Below are positions 10,701-19,471 of a DNA stretch of 64,000 nt, piece after piece. A program made the translations under genes and the position numbers. How positions within the stretch are numbered: the first letter of the stretch is position 1; each line of letters begins with the position of its first letter. Under the pieces are notes generated by a model that worked only from the letters and a program-made list of their open reading frames with translations, made no database searches and was not told where the DNA came from. This DNA comes from Chitinophaga pinensis (lineage in GTDB: Bacteria; Bacteroidota; Bacteroidia; UKL13-3): NCBI GenBank assembly GCA_945898275.1, contig CAMDHZ010000004.1:62001-126000 (forward strand), in the 5' to 3' direction.

Positions 10701-13373
10701 TGCCCTGGTGTAATCTTGCACAATAAGGATTCATTGATTATTGAAGGGCCAGCGCAAAAAGAAAAAAAAGGAGGCAGCTCTTGCGCAGGAATAGATTCTT
10801 TAATTAAAGGCAGCGATAACAGCATGCTAATTGTTTCTCCTTATGCTGCTTTGGTATTAGACGCAGGTAGCCACACTTATGTTAAAAAAGGAGCGGGATT
10901 GTATATAAAACAAAATGGTAGCTTAATTGTGAAAAGCGGTGCTTTGCTAGAAGTGGGCGATAGCGGCACAGGTGGTTGGGGAGAAATTATAGCAGAACCA
11001 GGTGCCTTTATTTACATAGAAGATAATGCAGTTATAAGTTACCGCCGCAGAATAGGAGATACCAGCGATAACAATACCATTAATTTTGCCATTGGCAATG
11101 GTGGGGTAATTGCAGGCGTGCAGTTTTATATAGACTCCATACTTAAGGCAGATTCTATTCTACCAACAAGCACCTACCCAATTGCCATTTGTGCTTTAGA
11201 TACCATAAACCCAATAGGCAACAGAGAATGGGGCTATACCAATTTTGGTAGGCCTGAGGCTAAGTTCTTTACCAGAAGCCTAACGCTTTGCCCCAAAGAA
11301 CCATTTTACATCAAGTTAAATAGATTGCTTAACGATGCTCAATTAAAAATAACAGTTTGCAGAGTAGATAGTGTGTGGCGAAAAAACCAAGATGGTAATT
11401 GGCATTGGAAAGACACCTGCATAAACGATAGCATTGTATTAGATTCTATGCCACCAGACCCTAGTTGCTTGGCCCCAAGAGTTGCCCCAGAAGATTGGTT
11501 ATGGTATTTTCCAGTAAATACAATCCATAGGGTGCATATTGAAGTAAAAAATGAATGTGGCCTTTTGCACGATACTTTAGTAGAAGTAGCAGTATTAGAT
11601 TCTCCAACAATTACCTTAGTAGCACCAGCACAAGCTTGCGAAGGGTATGGAACGCTAAAAGCAGTAGCTTCCATTAACCGAAGTGGCCCTGTTCATTATG
11701 CCTTTGAAGTAACAGAAATACCAGATACAACTACCATTGTTTACCAATTGGGCAACCCAAGCGAAGAATACAGCTTTGATACAGTTGGTATATTACCAGA
11801 TACTTTTGACTTTCCTGGCTTTTACTTTAAAGGGGGTAGAAAGTACATTGTAAGCTTTACCTACCTAAACGACTGTGGCACCGTTACCAAAGAACAAGAG
11901 GTAGAAATACCCACAGGTGCTTTAATTACTTTTGAACGCCCAACAGTTTATGCTAACCCAGTACATGGCGCTAGAACGGTGCAATTGCATGGGTATGTAA
12001 ACAGTGCAGATAGCTTTAGTTGGAGTCCGCCAAGTTGGTTAAATAGAACAGATACCCTTGTAGTAATTAGTACACCGGGAGATAGTATAAGTTATGTACT
12101 CACAGCCTACCAAGGCAATTGTGTGGCTTACGATACTGCCTTTATAAAATATAACAGGGTTGCCAATGCTGGTTTAGAAGATACAGTTTGCTATACAGGT
12201 AGTAAAGTTGTAGTAGGTAATGGCTACGACCTTTCGGTTTTCTTAGGATATTTATATTACAAGGGAGGTTCAGATTTTAGAGACAATTGGTTTAAAGTTA
12301 AAACATCTTCAGACCCCGCGTACTTTAAATACCTAAGTATGTTTATGCAAACCAATACCTTTAAAAGTTGGGCCATGGGAGCAGGCAATTTGTATTTGCA
12401 CTTTACCGAAGAATTAAACAGAGAAGGAACTCTAAAAGAACCTTGGTTTTCTAACTACTTTGACATGCTTACAGAATTTACAGACCCTGATATGTATGCC
12501 TTAGATACCTTTGTAACGCAGCTAAGCAGAAACACCAATTTAGCAGCTAGCTACAATGCTACTGGTAATTACACTAATTTTAGCAGCGGCTTCTCCAATT
12601 TCTTTTCCTATTACGATGACTTTGTAGCCAATTATTTAAACACAATAAGCATGATGTGGATAAAAGTAATAGGCGCAGACACCAGCTTTAACAGCAGCCT
12701 TCAAGAAAGTGCCATTGCCATAGATGAACCGCTAAAAACAAGCATTTACATTCAACAGGTAATTACCCCAGATTATGCAGAGTTTGATGAAACCATTGTA
12801 TATGTAGACACGGTTTTAGAGGTAGGCTTTGTTCCACAATTGCAAATAGATAGCACAGTTGTGTTTCAAAACATTACCATTCCAACAGATGGTATCAGCT
12901 CCTTTTCATGGAATTTTGGAGATGGCAGCCCAACTGCTTCCGAAGTACATGCCTTTCATACCTTTCCAGCATTTGATACCTTATTTAGGGTTTGTTTAAC
13001 CGCAACCAATGAATGTGGCAACTATACTTGGTGTGATACAGTGTATATAGATAGCGCGCATTGGGGTGGAAGTATGTTTAAACAAAAGCCAAAAGCCTCA
13101 ATAGAAAAAGTTAATGCAATCAGTCAAGATGGGATAGAAGCTATGTTGTTTCCAAATCCAACAGAAGGCAATTGTACTTTATCTTACCGCATTCAAGGAG
13201 AAGCAACTTTGGTTATCACGGATGCAGGAGGAAGAACAGTTTGGGAAACTGCGTTGCCGTCGAATAGAGGTCAACAGCAAATTCCCTCACAAAACTTTGA
13301 AGCAGGTTTATACTTTTATCATATTCATTCTGGTTTTGGTTCAACCCAAGGAAAGTTTATGGTGCAGCGTTAA
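7725..13373 (+). CDS. Giant secreted heparinase II/III-like protein with PKD and T9SS sorting domain
   Basis: Predicted extracellular polysaccharide-active protein of 1882 residues. In order it shows a signal peptide ending near VAVAQ (about 24); an alpha/alpha-toroid region at about 90-400; and a beta-sandwich starting near 455 with GSHEDDDIGSF followed by LAIDPGYINY and a conserved HHN, as in heparinase II/III and related alginate-lyase-like families. Next come a beta-helix-like stretch (about 970-1150), Ig-like domains, a PKD domain with WNFGDG near 1725, and a C-terminal T9SS type A sorting domain (MLFPNPTEG onwards, about 1805-1882). It overlaps the upstream lipoprotein gene by 14 bases. 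ATG codons at 7725 and 7731 are both possible starts. GC content rises abruptly near 10,540. Lyase activity is inferred; the substrate is unknown. Confidence 0.85.
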   Translation: MNMSKKHFLIAILFSFSFIVAVAQKKERYGWGQYTEVGGINYQNYPYTLFNRVEGTPIDSQIANIKRLIINGQKLPLTSNYQNEIADLYNGLYEFAVSPRPDSWKENSRINWAKARAFVRYIGLYKDGTLLDPQARLELAQGAENALKEMITEVPSDPNKLLIPSRKLIAAAQTYDLLKASGYLKDDRNIKGSARNQIRTLARNLYNESSGKFEVLRSPTGYKVNHGVSAAAALGTIAIVMNESGTKNDKFGRYKWAADSWARLAHWGMNNCLFDGEHPIAKRGGIYGDKEGVGYFEYAFFETALPFFITFRNFVPKDHKRNYIPYGGREDPIEVSNYFYDKDIQNIFEWYFRILTPDGSSPNYDNTKYGQKSCFGLFDPTRNVGEETPRLNDDLVDIRADYIAAIGSIGESALLRKIKVGEQVGLENLENSGNFIFRMNTGENSNRHYFHLLNETDFAHNEGDFGGSHEDDDIGSFLLNVDNEPLAIDPGYINYSNVNYTNKYFHHNVIQFNDNESFILGGPINHLNPSDIVKPIKKIGGVTELNDFKAVTLDISRKLSFDRPASTWQLKLQRNVKQIRNPDGFIYYVITDYATGHNNISHITFKLNGNGNILEGISGDSSIKTFQYDTLNGERKFKWIYPCSGLNSYNGKWSLFAHVSVANGNSTPPIINFKTSTDINGTRNLNSKVVLFTGQSNGNTHTQLNVKQNTKKTVFLSVIAPYKCGADSTLPNIVKEERDNSVINKLIFYNKVDTSIYQGLYKKAGINPSQQAITDTIIHLFYSRIDGLIYDSINLPFTANSNVSRIKLNAKSAYLEFHSNDKVNHGYCQPTSINIRHIEVDSGTYIKLNDTILFESSEPVHADIAFLGRRSYNIELRSLTGANLSDSVKILLPEIGNSLKMLVLNGMNELDTIPSRYDTINHRLIFKADTTVLKYSVKEDYDCLDCYFPPLGTNFDTLFLANDGLTHTLGNSKKITNNHGNLSILNSTKVNMCPGVILHNKDSLIIEGPAQKEKKGGSSCAGIDSLIKGSDNSMLIVSPYAALVLDAGSHTYVKKGAGLYIKQNGSLIVKSGALLEVGDSGTGGWGEIIAEPGAFIYIEDNAVISYRRRIGDTSDNNTINFAIGNGGVIAGVQFYIDSILKADSILPTSTYPIAICALDTINPIGNREWGYTNFGRPEAKFFTRSLTLCPKEPFYIKLNRLLNDAQLKITVCRVDSVWRKNQDGNWHWKDTCINDSIVLDSMPPDPSCLAPRVAPEDWLWYFPVNTIHRVHIEVKNECGLLHDTLVEVAVLDSPTITLVAPAQACEGYGTLKAVASINRSGPVHYAFEVTEIPDTTTIVYQLGNPSEEYSFDTVGILPDTFDFPGFYFKGGRKYIVSFTYLNDCGTVTKEQEVEIPTGALITFERPTVYANPVHGARTVQLHGYVNSADSFSWSPPSWLNRTDTLVVISTPGDSISYVLTAYQGNCVAYDTAFIKYNRVANAGLEDTVCYTGSKVVVGNGYDLSVFLGYLYYKGGSDFRDNWFKVKTSSDPAYFKYLSMFMQTNTFKSWAMGAGNLYLHFTEELNREGTLKEPWFSNYFDMLTEFTDPDMYALDTFVTQLSRNTNLAASYNATGNYTNFSSGFSNFFSYYDDFVANYLNTISMMWIKVIGADTSFNSSLQESAIAIDEPLKTSIYIQQVITPDYAEFDETIVYVDTVLEVGFVPQLQIDSTVVFQNITIPTDGISSFSWNFGDGSPTASEVHAFHTFPAFDTLFRVCLTATNECGNYTWCDTVYIDSAHWGGSMFKQKPKASIEKVNAISQDGIEAMLFPNPTEGNCTLSYRIQGEATLVITDAGGRTVWETALPSNRGQQQIPSQNFEAGLYFYHIHSGFGSTQGKFMVQR

Positions 13374-13480
13374 GGGGCAAAGTGCCTCTGCTGCGCCTTT
13401 AAACTTTGGATGCAACAAAATAACCCCATCATTATTCAAAATAATCCCCAGAATTGATTTTTTTGCTACTTTTGGTCCCC

Positions 13481-14098
13481 ATGAATAAGAAACCTTATCT
13501 GGTAGGTATTTCAGGCGGCAGTGCCAGTGGCAAAACTAGCTTTCTTAAGGCCTTGCGCGAGCAATTCTCTAACCAAGAACTCTGCATGGTTTCGCAAGAC
13601 AATTATTATAAATTGGCCTATGAACATCAAAAAGATGAGAATGGGCATACCAATTTCGACTTGCCAGATTGTGTAGACTTAGAGGCATTTGCAGTAGACG
13701 TTGAAAAACTTTCTAAAGGCGAGACCATTCAAAGGCATGAGTATTTATTTCAACACGAAAACCAACAAGGTGATTTGCTAACCTTTAAACCAGCTCCTAT
13801 AATTATATGTGAAGGGCTATTTATTTTCTACCATGAAAAGATTTTTAGTCAGTTTGATTTAAAAATATTTATCAATGCAGAGACTGAATTGGCCTTAAAA
13901 CGCCGCATTGCAAGAGATGTAGCAGAGCGAAATATTTCAGAAACCTTTGTTTTGTATCAATGGAACAACCATGTAGTTCCTTCCTATCAGCAATATTTAC
14001 AGCCTTTTATGGCGCAATCAGATATGATTATTAATAACAATACGCATTTTGGCAACAGCTTAAATGTTGTAAAAGCGTTTTTGAAGGAAAAAATTTGA
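13481..14098 (+). CDS. udk: Uridine kinase
   Basis: Phosphorylates uridine and cytidine with a nucleoside triphosphate in the pyrimidine salvage pathway, in the cytoplasm. The start is the ATG at 13481, which puts the P-loop GGSASGKT at residues 12-19, as in Udk. Further family features are SQDNYYK near 45, the nucleoside-binding DLPDCVDLE segment, and the ARD segment preceding an arginine-rich lid near 145. At 205 residues it has normal length. A perfect -7-type box, TACTTTTG at 13467-13474, lies immediately before the start, so the transcript may be almost leaderless, although no clear -33 partner is visible. The following exbD gene is convergent. Confidence 0.92.
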   Translation: MNKKPYLVGISGGSASGKTSFLKALREQFSNQELCMVSQDNYYKLAYEHQKDENGHTNFDLPDCVDLEAFAVDVEKLSKGETIQRHEYLFQHENQQGDLLTFKPAPIIICEGLFIFYHEKIFSQFDLKIFINAETELALKRRIARDVAERNISETFVLYQWNNHVVPSYQQYLQPFMAQSDMIINNNTHFGNSLNVVKAFLKEKI

Positions 14099-14129
14099 GG
14101 CTAAGGCGTTTGGTTCAAACCGAAAAAAC

Positions 14130-14534
14130 CTAGGAAAGTACTTGCGTAGCCATTACAATTCTTACTTTTAGCTTAGTTCCAGTTGATAAAATATCTACCA
14201 GATCTTGGATGGTAAGTTTGGCATCCATTCTTAGCACAATGGTAGGGTCTTCTAGCTTTTGCTTGCTAATTTCATTTAAAATCGCTGTTTCTAGCTCAGC
14301 CGGAACTATTAATTTATCGTTTAAATAATATTGCTTGGCATCATCTACCGTAAGTGAAATCTGTTTCTTATTAAGTGTTTGGTTGTTTTTAGCTTTAGGC
14401 AATAAAACCTTAATTACACTTGGGTTGGCCACCGTAGAAATAATAAGAAAGAACAAGAGCAGGAAGAACATGATGTCATTGAGCGATGAGGTAGCAACCT
14501 CGGCCTCAAAACGTTTTTTTCTTCTAAAATTCAT
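14130..14534 (-). CDS. exbD: ExbD/TolR-family proton-channel subunit
   Basis: Inner-membrane protein that, with ExbB, converts the proton gradient into motion of TonB- or Tol-like proteins. Its 134 residues have the classic plan: a short basic cytoplasmic tail (MNFRRKKRF), one membrane helix with the essential proton-carrying Asp in SLNDIMFFLLLFFLI (about residue 20), and a periplasmic domain rich in beta-strands. It follows exbB by 18 bases on the minus strand, so the two are co-transcribed. No tonB gene is adjacent. The alternative is a TolR-like or gliding-type stator, which cannot be separated by sequence reading alone. Confidence 0.88.
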   Translation of the reverse strand: MNFRRKKRFEAEVATSSLNDIMFFLLLFFLIISTVANPSVIKVLLPKAKNNQTLNKKQISLTVDDAKQYYLNDKLIVPAELETAILNEISKQKLEDPTIVLRMDAKLTIQDLVDILSTGTKLKVRIVMATQVLS

Positions 14535-14552
14535 CCGATTGTCCCTTTCTGC

Positions 14553-15173
14553 TTAGCTTTCTAAAATATCAACGAATTCAATGGCCGTATTTTGCATTTT
14601 ATGGCTGAACCTATCAATGCGTGAGTTAAGCAGGTGGTAGGCTGTGTAAGCAATTACACCTACAATAAGGCCAGCACCCGAAGTAATCATTTTTTCATAT
14701 AAACCTCCAGCGATAATACCAATGCTAATATTATCACTTACAGAAATATTATAGAAAATTTTAATGATACCAGAAATAGTTCCTATAAACCCAAGCATTG
14801 GTGCAATACCTGCGGTTAAACCTAGAATACTAAGGTTTCTTTCTAACTTGTCTGTTTCTAAGCCAGCCACACTTTCCATGGCGCTTTCAATATCTTTTAT
14901 GGGTTTTCCGATGCGATGAACCCCCTTTTCTACCACGCGAGCAATTGGAGTATTGAGTCTTTGGCAATAGGCCCTAGCAGCTTTGAGGTCGCCTTTGCTT
15001 AATAAATCTCTTAAATTTGGAATGAAGTTGTCTTCAATTTTGAAGGCTTGGTTAATATATATAAAGCGTTCGATGACCACATAAATACTTAAAAGGGATA
15101 AAATTCCAATTGGAATCATGATAATTCCACCTTTTAAGATCATATCAAATAAACTGAGGCCTTGACTTTCCAT
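14553..15173 (-). CDS. exbB: ExbB/TolQ/MotA-family proton-channel subunit
   Basis: Pentameric inner-membrane stator that forms the proton channel with the ExbD dimer. The 206 residues contain an N-terminal membrane helix at about 12-35 (GGIIMIPIGILSLLSIYVVIE), a cytoplasmic loop of about 80 residues, and a hairpin of two helices at about 110-190 holding the family motif around APMLGFIGTISGIIKIF and the later GLIVGVIAYTAYHLL. It is the first gene of a two-gene minus-strand operon with exbD. The window encodes a TonB-dependent receptor, whose energy could be supplied by this complex, but that link is inference. Confidence 0.88.
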   Translation of the reverse strand: MESQGLSLFDMILKGGIIMIPIGILSLLSIYVVIERFIYINQAFKIEDNFIPNLRDLLSKGDLKAARAYCQRLNTPIARVVEKGVHRIGKPIKDIESAMESVAGLETDKLERNLSILGLTAGIAPMLGFIGTISGIIKIFYNISVSDNISIGIIAGGLYEKMITSGAGLIVGVIAYTAYHLLNSRIDRFSHKMQNTAIEFVDILES

Positions 15174-15323
15174 TTTTTTTCTTGGTTTTACAGATAACGA
15201 AACTAAGCTTTGATAGGATATTGCACGCCACTAATTTCCCACAGCGGGCGAAAGTGTGACCAAAAAAATCGAAATTTTGGGGAGAAATTGTTTTAGGGCT
15301 TGATTTTCAATATTTTTTTCTCT

Positions 15324-15355
15324 TTTGTAATTAGAACTCTCTCCCCTTATATTTG
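15324..15355 (+). promoter_or_regulatory. Promoter of secDF, Bacteroidota type
   Basis: The -7 element TATATTTG at 15348-15355 matches the Bacteroidota consensus TAnnTTTG exactly. A -33 element, TTTG at 15324-15327, is separated from it by 20 bases, as expected. The secDF start lies about 50 bases downstream. A second TATATTTG at 15383-15390 has a TTTG only 17 bases upstream and is a weaker alternative. Confidence 0.6.
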
Positions 15356-15406
15356 CCAGCCTTTGAAATAATTAACCATATATATATTTGAATATTCACA
15401 GATACA

Positions 15407-18358
15407 ATGAAAAGTAAAGGAGCAGTTAAGTTTTTTGCAGTGGCGTTGGTGCTGGTAAGTATTTTCCAGTTGTCTTTTACCTTTAAAACCATGATGGTTG
15501 AAGGGGATGCCAAAGCGTTTGCCAATGGAAATGAAGCCATGGAACGCAGTTACCTAGATTCGGTTTCAAGGATGCCGGTTTACAATTTTCTAGGTTTAAA
15601 GAAGTTCACCTATTTACAGTGTAAAGAGCGTGAATTGAATTTAGGTCTAGATTTACAAGGAGGTATGAATGTTACCCTAGAGGTTTCATTATCAGATTTG
15701 TTACGTGGCTTGGCCAACAACAATCCCGATGTTAAATTCAATGAGGCAGTAAATGTTGCCCGTGAAAAAATGAAAGGTAGCACCAAGGATTATGTTACAT
15801 TATTTGCAGAAACCTACAAGGAGATTGCTCCTGAAGGACGTTTATCTGCAATTTTTTCAAATCCATCAAACAGAGATAAAGTAAAAATTTCTTCTACAAA
15901 CGAAGAAGTGATTGCTTATATTAGAGAAGAGGCCACCCAAGCTATTGATCGTTCTTTCCAAATTTTAAGAGCTCGTATCGATAAATTTGGTGTGACCCAA
16001 CCTAATATTCAAAAATTAGAAGGTAGCGGACGCATTTTGGTTGAATTGCCAGGTGTAGACAATCCGGTGCGTGTAAGAAAATTATTGCAAGGTTCTGCTA
16101 AACTTGAGTTTTACGAAACTTTTGACAATCCAGAAGCCTTCAAGCATTTAAATACTGCCAATGATATTTTAAAGAAAGCAAATTCTATTAATAAAGTTAC
16201 AGCTTTAGATAGCACAAGCAAAGATACGGCTTCAAGCGCTTTGTCTGGTTTAGCTGCAAACACAAGTGCTGCAGTTACAGATACTACCAAGAAAGACACA
16301 AGTGCTGCTAAGGCGCAACAAACTTTTGAGGAGTTTGCTAAAGACAATCCATTATTTGCCTACTTACGTCCATATGCCGATGATCAAGGTCAATTGATGC
16401 AAAAAGGTTCTTCTTGTGGAACAGCTTTAGTAAAGGACACCAGTAAGATTAATGCATTATTAAATAACCCAGCAGTTAAAATGGCCTTGCCAGGAAATAT
16501 TCGTTTTGCTTGGGAATACAAAGGTTTCGGAGAAAATGAAGAAGGAGTTATCCTTCATGCTTTGAAAGCTGGTAGAGATGGTTCAGCTTCATTAACAGGT
16601 GATAAAGTTACAGATGCCCGCAGAGATGTGAGCCAAGTTAACGGCCAAGTGGAAGTTACCATGAACATGAATGCAGAAGGAGCTAAGATTTGGAAAAACC
16701 TTACCCGCAATAATGTAGGACATTCAATAGCCATTGTGTTAGATGATGTGGTTTATTCTTCTCCAAATGTTCAAAATGAAATTCCAAATGGTAGATCATC
16801 TATCACAGGAAGCTATACCAGCGAAGAAGCAGGTGACTTAGCAAATATTTTAAAGAGCGGTAAATTACCTGCTCCAACTAGAATTGTGGAAGAAGCAGTG
16901 GTTGGTCCAACTTTGGGTGCAGAAGCTATTAGCAGTGGTTTGTGGAGTATGATTGTTGCAACCATTGTAATCTTAGCGTTTATGGTAATTTATTACAATA
17001 ATTCTGGATGGGTTGCAGATGCTGCAGTATTATTAAACGTATTCTTTATAATTGGTGTTTTAGCGTCTTTAGGTGCTGCACTTACATTGCCAGGTATTGC
17101 AGGTATCGTATTAACCATTGGTATGGCGGTAGATGCTAACGTTTTAATTAACGAGCGTGTGAAAGACGAGTTGCTAGGTGGTCGAAGTTTAAAAAATGCT
17201 GTTACAGACGGATATCAAAATGCGGCATCTTCTATTATAGATGGAAACTTAACAACCTTATTAGCAGGTTTTGTACTTTATATTTTTGGTACTGGCCCAG
17301 TGCAAGGATTTGCTATAACTTTAATTATTGGTATCATTACTTCAATGTTTACAGCCGTATTATTAACGCGTGTAATTACAGAATGGCAATTAGATAAAGG
17401 CCATGTGATTAAATACAGTCGTTCTTTTTCAGAAAAGGCATTTCAAAACTTTAACTATGATTTTGTTAAGAACCGTTTCAAATTCTACATGTTCTCTGGA
17501 GTAATCATCGCGTTTGGTTTGTTCTCTATGTTTACCAAAGGATTTACCTTAGGAGTTGATTTCAAAGGTGGATGGTCTTATATCGTTAAAATTGATCAAA
17601 ACAAAGGAAACGATGAAATTCGTAAAGGACTAGAAGGCGCATTTGGTGGAGCGCCTGAAGTAAAAACCGTAGGCGGTGAAAACAAGTACAAAATTACAAC
17701 TACCTACTTGATCGAAGACCAAAGTGAAAATGCATCAGATTTGGTTCAAGCCAAATTAGATGAAGGTTTTAAAGGAATGAACTTGAAATATGAAGTGTTA
17801 AGTTCTTCTAAGGTTGGACCAACCATTGCAAACGACATTAAACAATCATCAATTATTGCAGCAATCATAGCCCTTCTTGGAATTGGATTATATGTATTGG
17901 TTAGATTTAAGAAATGGCAATATGCATTAGGTGCAACTATTGCATTGGCGCATGACGTTTTAATGATGTTAAGTTTCTACTCAATCTTTGATGGTATTTT
18001 ACCATTTACTATGGAAGTTGACCAAAATTTCATTGCCGCGGTGTTAACCATCATTGGTTTCTCAATTAATGACACGGTGGTTGTGTTTGACCGTATTCGT
18101 GAGTATTTAGGAACGCATCATCATGATAATAACAAGCAAGGAATTATTAATGATGCCTTGAATAAAACACTAAATAGAACGATAATTACCTCTTTGACTG
18201 TATTTATGGTTGCATTGGTATTATTTATATTTGGTGGTGAGGTAATCAAAGGATTTACATTTGCCTTATTGGTGGGTATTTTCTTTGGTACTTACTCTTC
18301 TATTGGAATTGCAACACCAATTGTTGTAGATTTTGACAAAAAGAATAAAGAAAAATAA
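15407..18358 (+). CDS. secDF: Fused protein translocase subunit SecDF
   Basis: Inner-membrane, proton-driven accessory of the Sec translocase that helps complete protein export. At 983 residues this is the fused SecD-SecF form usual in Bacteroidota. The SecD half has an N-terminal helix (about 8-28), the D1 motif LGLDLQGGMNVTLEVSL (about 78-95), a Ser/Thr/Ala/Lys-rich linker near 265-310, and a six-helix domain with GIAGIVLTIGMAVDANVLINER. The SecF half begins near 670 with NFDFV-like NYDFVKNRFKFY, has the D4-type DFKGGWSYIVKID and ends with a second six-helix domain (IIGFSINDTVVVFDRIRE). It has its own promoter and is followed by a strong terminator. Confidence 0.97.
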   Translation: MKSKGAVKFFAVALVLVSIFQLSFTFKTMMVEGDAKAFANGNEAMERSYLDSVSRMPVYNFLGLKKFTYLQCKERELNLGLDLQGGMNVTLEVSLSDLLRGLANNNPDVKFNEAVNVAREKMKGSTKDYVTLFAETYKEIAPEGRLSAIFSNPSNRDKVKISSTNEEVIAYIREEATQAIDRSFQILRARIDKFGVTQPNIQKLEGSGRILVELPGVDNPVRVRKLLQGSAKLEFYETFDNPEAFKHLNTANDILKKANSINKVTALDSTSKDTASSALSGLAANTSAAVTDTTKKDTSAAKAQQTFEEFAKDNPLFAYLRPYADDQGQLMQKGSSCGTALVKDTSKINALLNNPAVKMALPGNIRFAWEYKGFGENEEGVILHALKAGRDGSASLTGDKVTDARRDVSQVNGQVEVTMNMNAEGAKIWKNLTRNNVGHSIAIVLDDVVYSSPNVQNEIPNGRSSITGSYTSEEAGDLANILKSGKLPAPTRIVEEAVVGPTLGAEAISSGLWSMIVATIVILAFMVIYYNNSGWVADAAVLLNVFFIIGVLASLGAALTLPGIAGIVLTIGMAVDANVLINERVKDELLGGRSLKNAVTDGYQNAASSIIDGNLTTLLAGFVLYIFGTGPVQGFAITLIIGIITSMFTAVLLTRVITEWQLDKGHVIKYSRSFSEKAFQNFNYDFVKNRFKFYMFSGVIIAFGLFSMFTKGFTLGVDFKGGWSYIVKIDQNKGNDEIRKGLEGAFGGAPEVKTVGGENKYKITTTYLIEDQSENASDLVQAKLDEGFKGMNLKYEVLSSSKVGPTIANDIKQSSIIAAIIALLGIGLYVLVRFKKWQYALGATIALAHDVLMMLSFYSIFDGILPFTMEVDQNFIAAVLTIIGFSINDTVVVFDRIREYLGTHHHDNNKQGIINDALNKTLNRTIITSLTVFMVALVLFIFGGEVIKGFTFALLVGIFFGTYSSIGIATPIVVDFDKKNKEK

Positions 18359-18380
18359 TTCGGTTTGAACCGATGAATGA

Positions 18381-18410
18381 GGCTGTCCAATTTTTGGGCA
18401 GCCTTTTTTG
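18381..18410 (+). terminator. Rho-independent terminator of secDF
   Basis: The stem GGCTGTCC at 18381-18388 pairs with GGGCAGCC at 18396-18403, with one G-U pair and a 7-base loop, and is followed by six T residues. It lies 22 bases after the secDF stop codon. A copy of the GGTTTGAACC decamer sits between the stop and the hairpin. Confidence 0.85.
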
Positions 18411-18462
18411 TTTCTAAAATTGCACAAAAGTGAAGGTTTGCGAATAACTTAAAGACTAGACT

Positions 18463-18494
18463 GTTGTCAAATGGTTTCAATTTCCCCAACTTTG
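18463..18494 (+). promoter_or_regulatory. Possible promoter of the OmpA-like gene
   Basis: CAACTTTG at 18487-18494 differs from the TAnnTTTG consensus at the first base only. A TTG at 18464-18466 lies 20 bases upstream in the expected -33 position. The start codon follows 17 bases after the -7 box. Confidence 0.4.
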
Positions 18495-18511
18495 TTCAAA
18501 ACTAAGTTTCC

Positions 18512-19471
18512 ATGAAAAGAGTACTGTTAATTCTATCACTAATTGGCCTTAGCCAGTTTTTGCAAGCCCAAGACTTAGAGCCAAAAGGAAAGATAAAAGA
18601 AGCCAAGACATTTAATGATAAGGTACATAATACCTTGATGTCTAAAAGATTAAAAGAAGCAACCTCTCAAAGAGATTCATTGTATTTGCTAACTAAGTTA
18701 TATCAAAAAGATACAACAGAAAGAGGAATTCAATATAGAACCTTAGATTCAACGCATAGGCATTGGCTTGCAGCTTATGATGCTTTGAGCAACCAATATG
18801 TAGCTTTAGATGCTAAGCATAACAAGTTGCAATCAGATTATCGCGAGATGAACGATAAGTACACGCAACTTATTCAAAATAGCTTAAGCAAAACTGAGCA
18901 GTTGAATTTAGCCTTGAGCCAAAAGGTAGCCGAATTGGAAGAACGTGAAAAGAAATTAGCTGAAATGCGCGCCATGTTGCGTAAGCAAGATAGTTTAACC
19001 CAAGCCTTAAATGCTGTCATCAAAAAGGCTTTGTTGGGCTTTAAATCTGATGAAATCACTGTTGAAATGAAGGAAGGTAAGGTTTATGTTTCGATGACGG
19101 ATAAGTTACTTTTTAGAAGTGGCAGCGCAGAGGTAGAGGATAAAGGAAAGGATGCAATTAAGACCTTAGCAGATATTTTAAATAAGAATCAAGACGTAAG
19201 CATTACCATTGAAGGACATACAGATAATGTTCCAATTAAAACGGCCATGTTTAAAGATAATTGGGATTTAAGCGTTGCAAGGTCAACTAATATTGTTAGG
19301 TTATTGGATGAAACCTATAAGGTAAATGCAAAAAGGCTAACTTCTGCTGGGCGCGGAGAATATGTGCCAAAGGCAAGTAATGAAACTGCGGAGGGACGGG
19401 CAAAAAATCGCAGAACAGAAATAATTTTGACTCCCAAATTGGATGAGCTTTATAAAATAGTTGGTTGGTAA
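18512..19471 (+). CDS. OmpA/Pal-like peptidoglycan-binding protein with coiled coil
   Basis: Predicted envelope protein that tethers the cell surface to peptidoglycan. It has a signal peptide ending at LQAQ (about residue 19), a long alpha-helical coiled-coil region (about 75-165, rich in Gln, Lys, Glu and Leu), and a C-terminal OmpA-like domain at about 190-319. That domain has the diagnostic ITIEGHTDNVPI motif, the DLSVARSTNIVRLL segment and the RRTEI residues that contact diaminopimelate. There is no outer-membrane beta-barrel, so it is closer to the MotB/Pal/YiaD type than to OmpA itself. Its 3' end overlaps the convergent response-regulator gene by 22 bases. It has its own candidate promoter. 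Confidence 0.88.
   Translation: MKRVLLILSLIGLSQFLQAQDLEPKGKIKEAKTFNDKVHNTLMSKRLKEATSQRDSLYLLTKLYQKDTTERGIQYRTLDSTHRHWLAAYDALSNQYVALDAKHNKLQSDYREMNDKYTQLIQNSLSKTEQLNLALSQKVAELEEREKKLAEMRAMLRKQDSLTQALNAVIKKALLGFKSDEITVEMKEGKVYVSMTDKLLFRSGSAEVEDKGKDAIKTLADILNKNQDVSITIEGHTDNVPIKTAMFKDNWDLSVARSTNIVRLLDETYKVNAKRLTSAGRGEYVPKASNETAEGRAKNRRTEIILTPKLDELYKIVGW

Noticed and set aside
13222-13488. Open frame across the end of the lyase gene and the start of udk
   Set aside because: Its translation has no family character and overlaps two clear genes; the sorting domain and the P-loop kinase explain the region.
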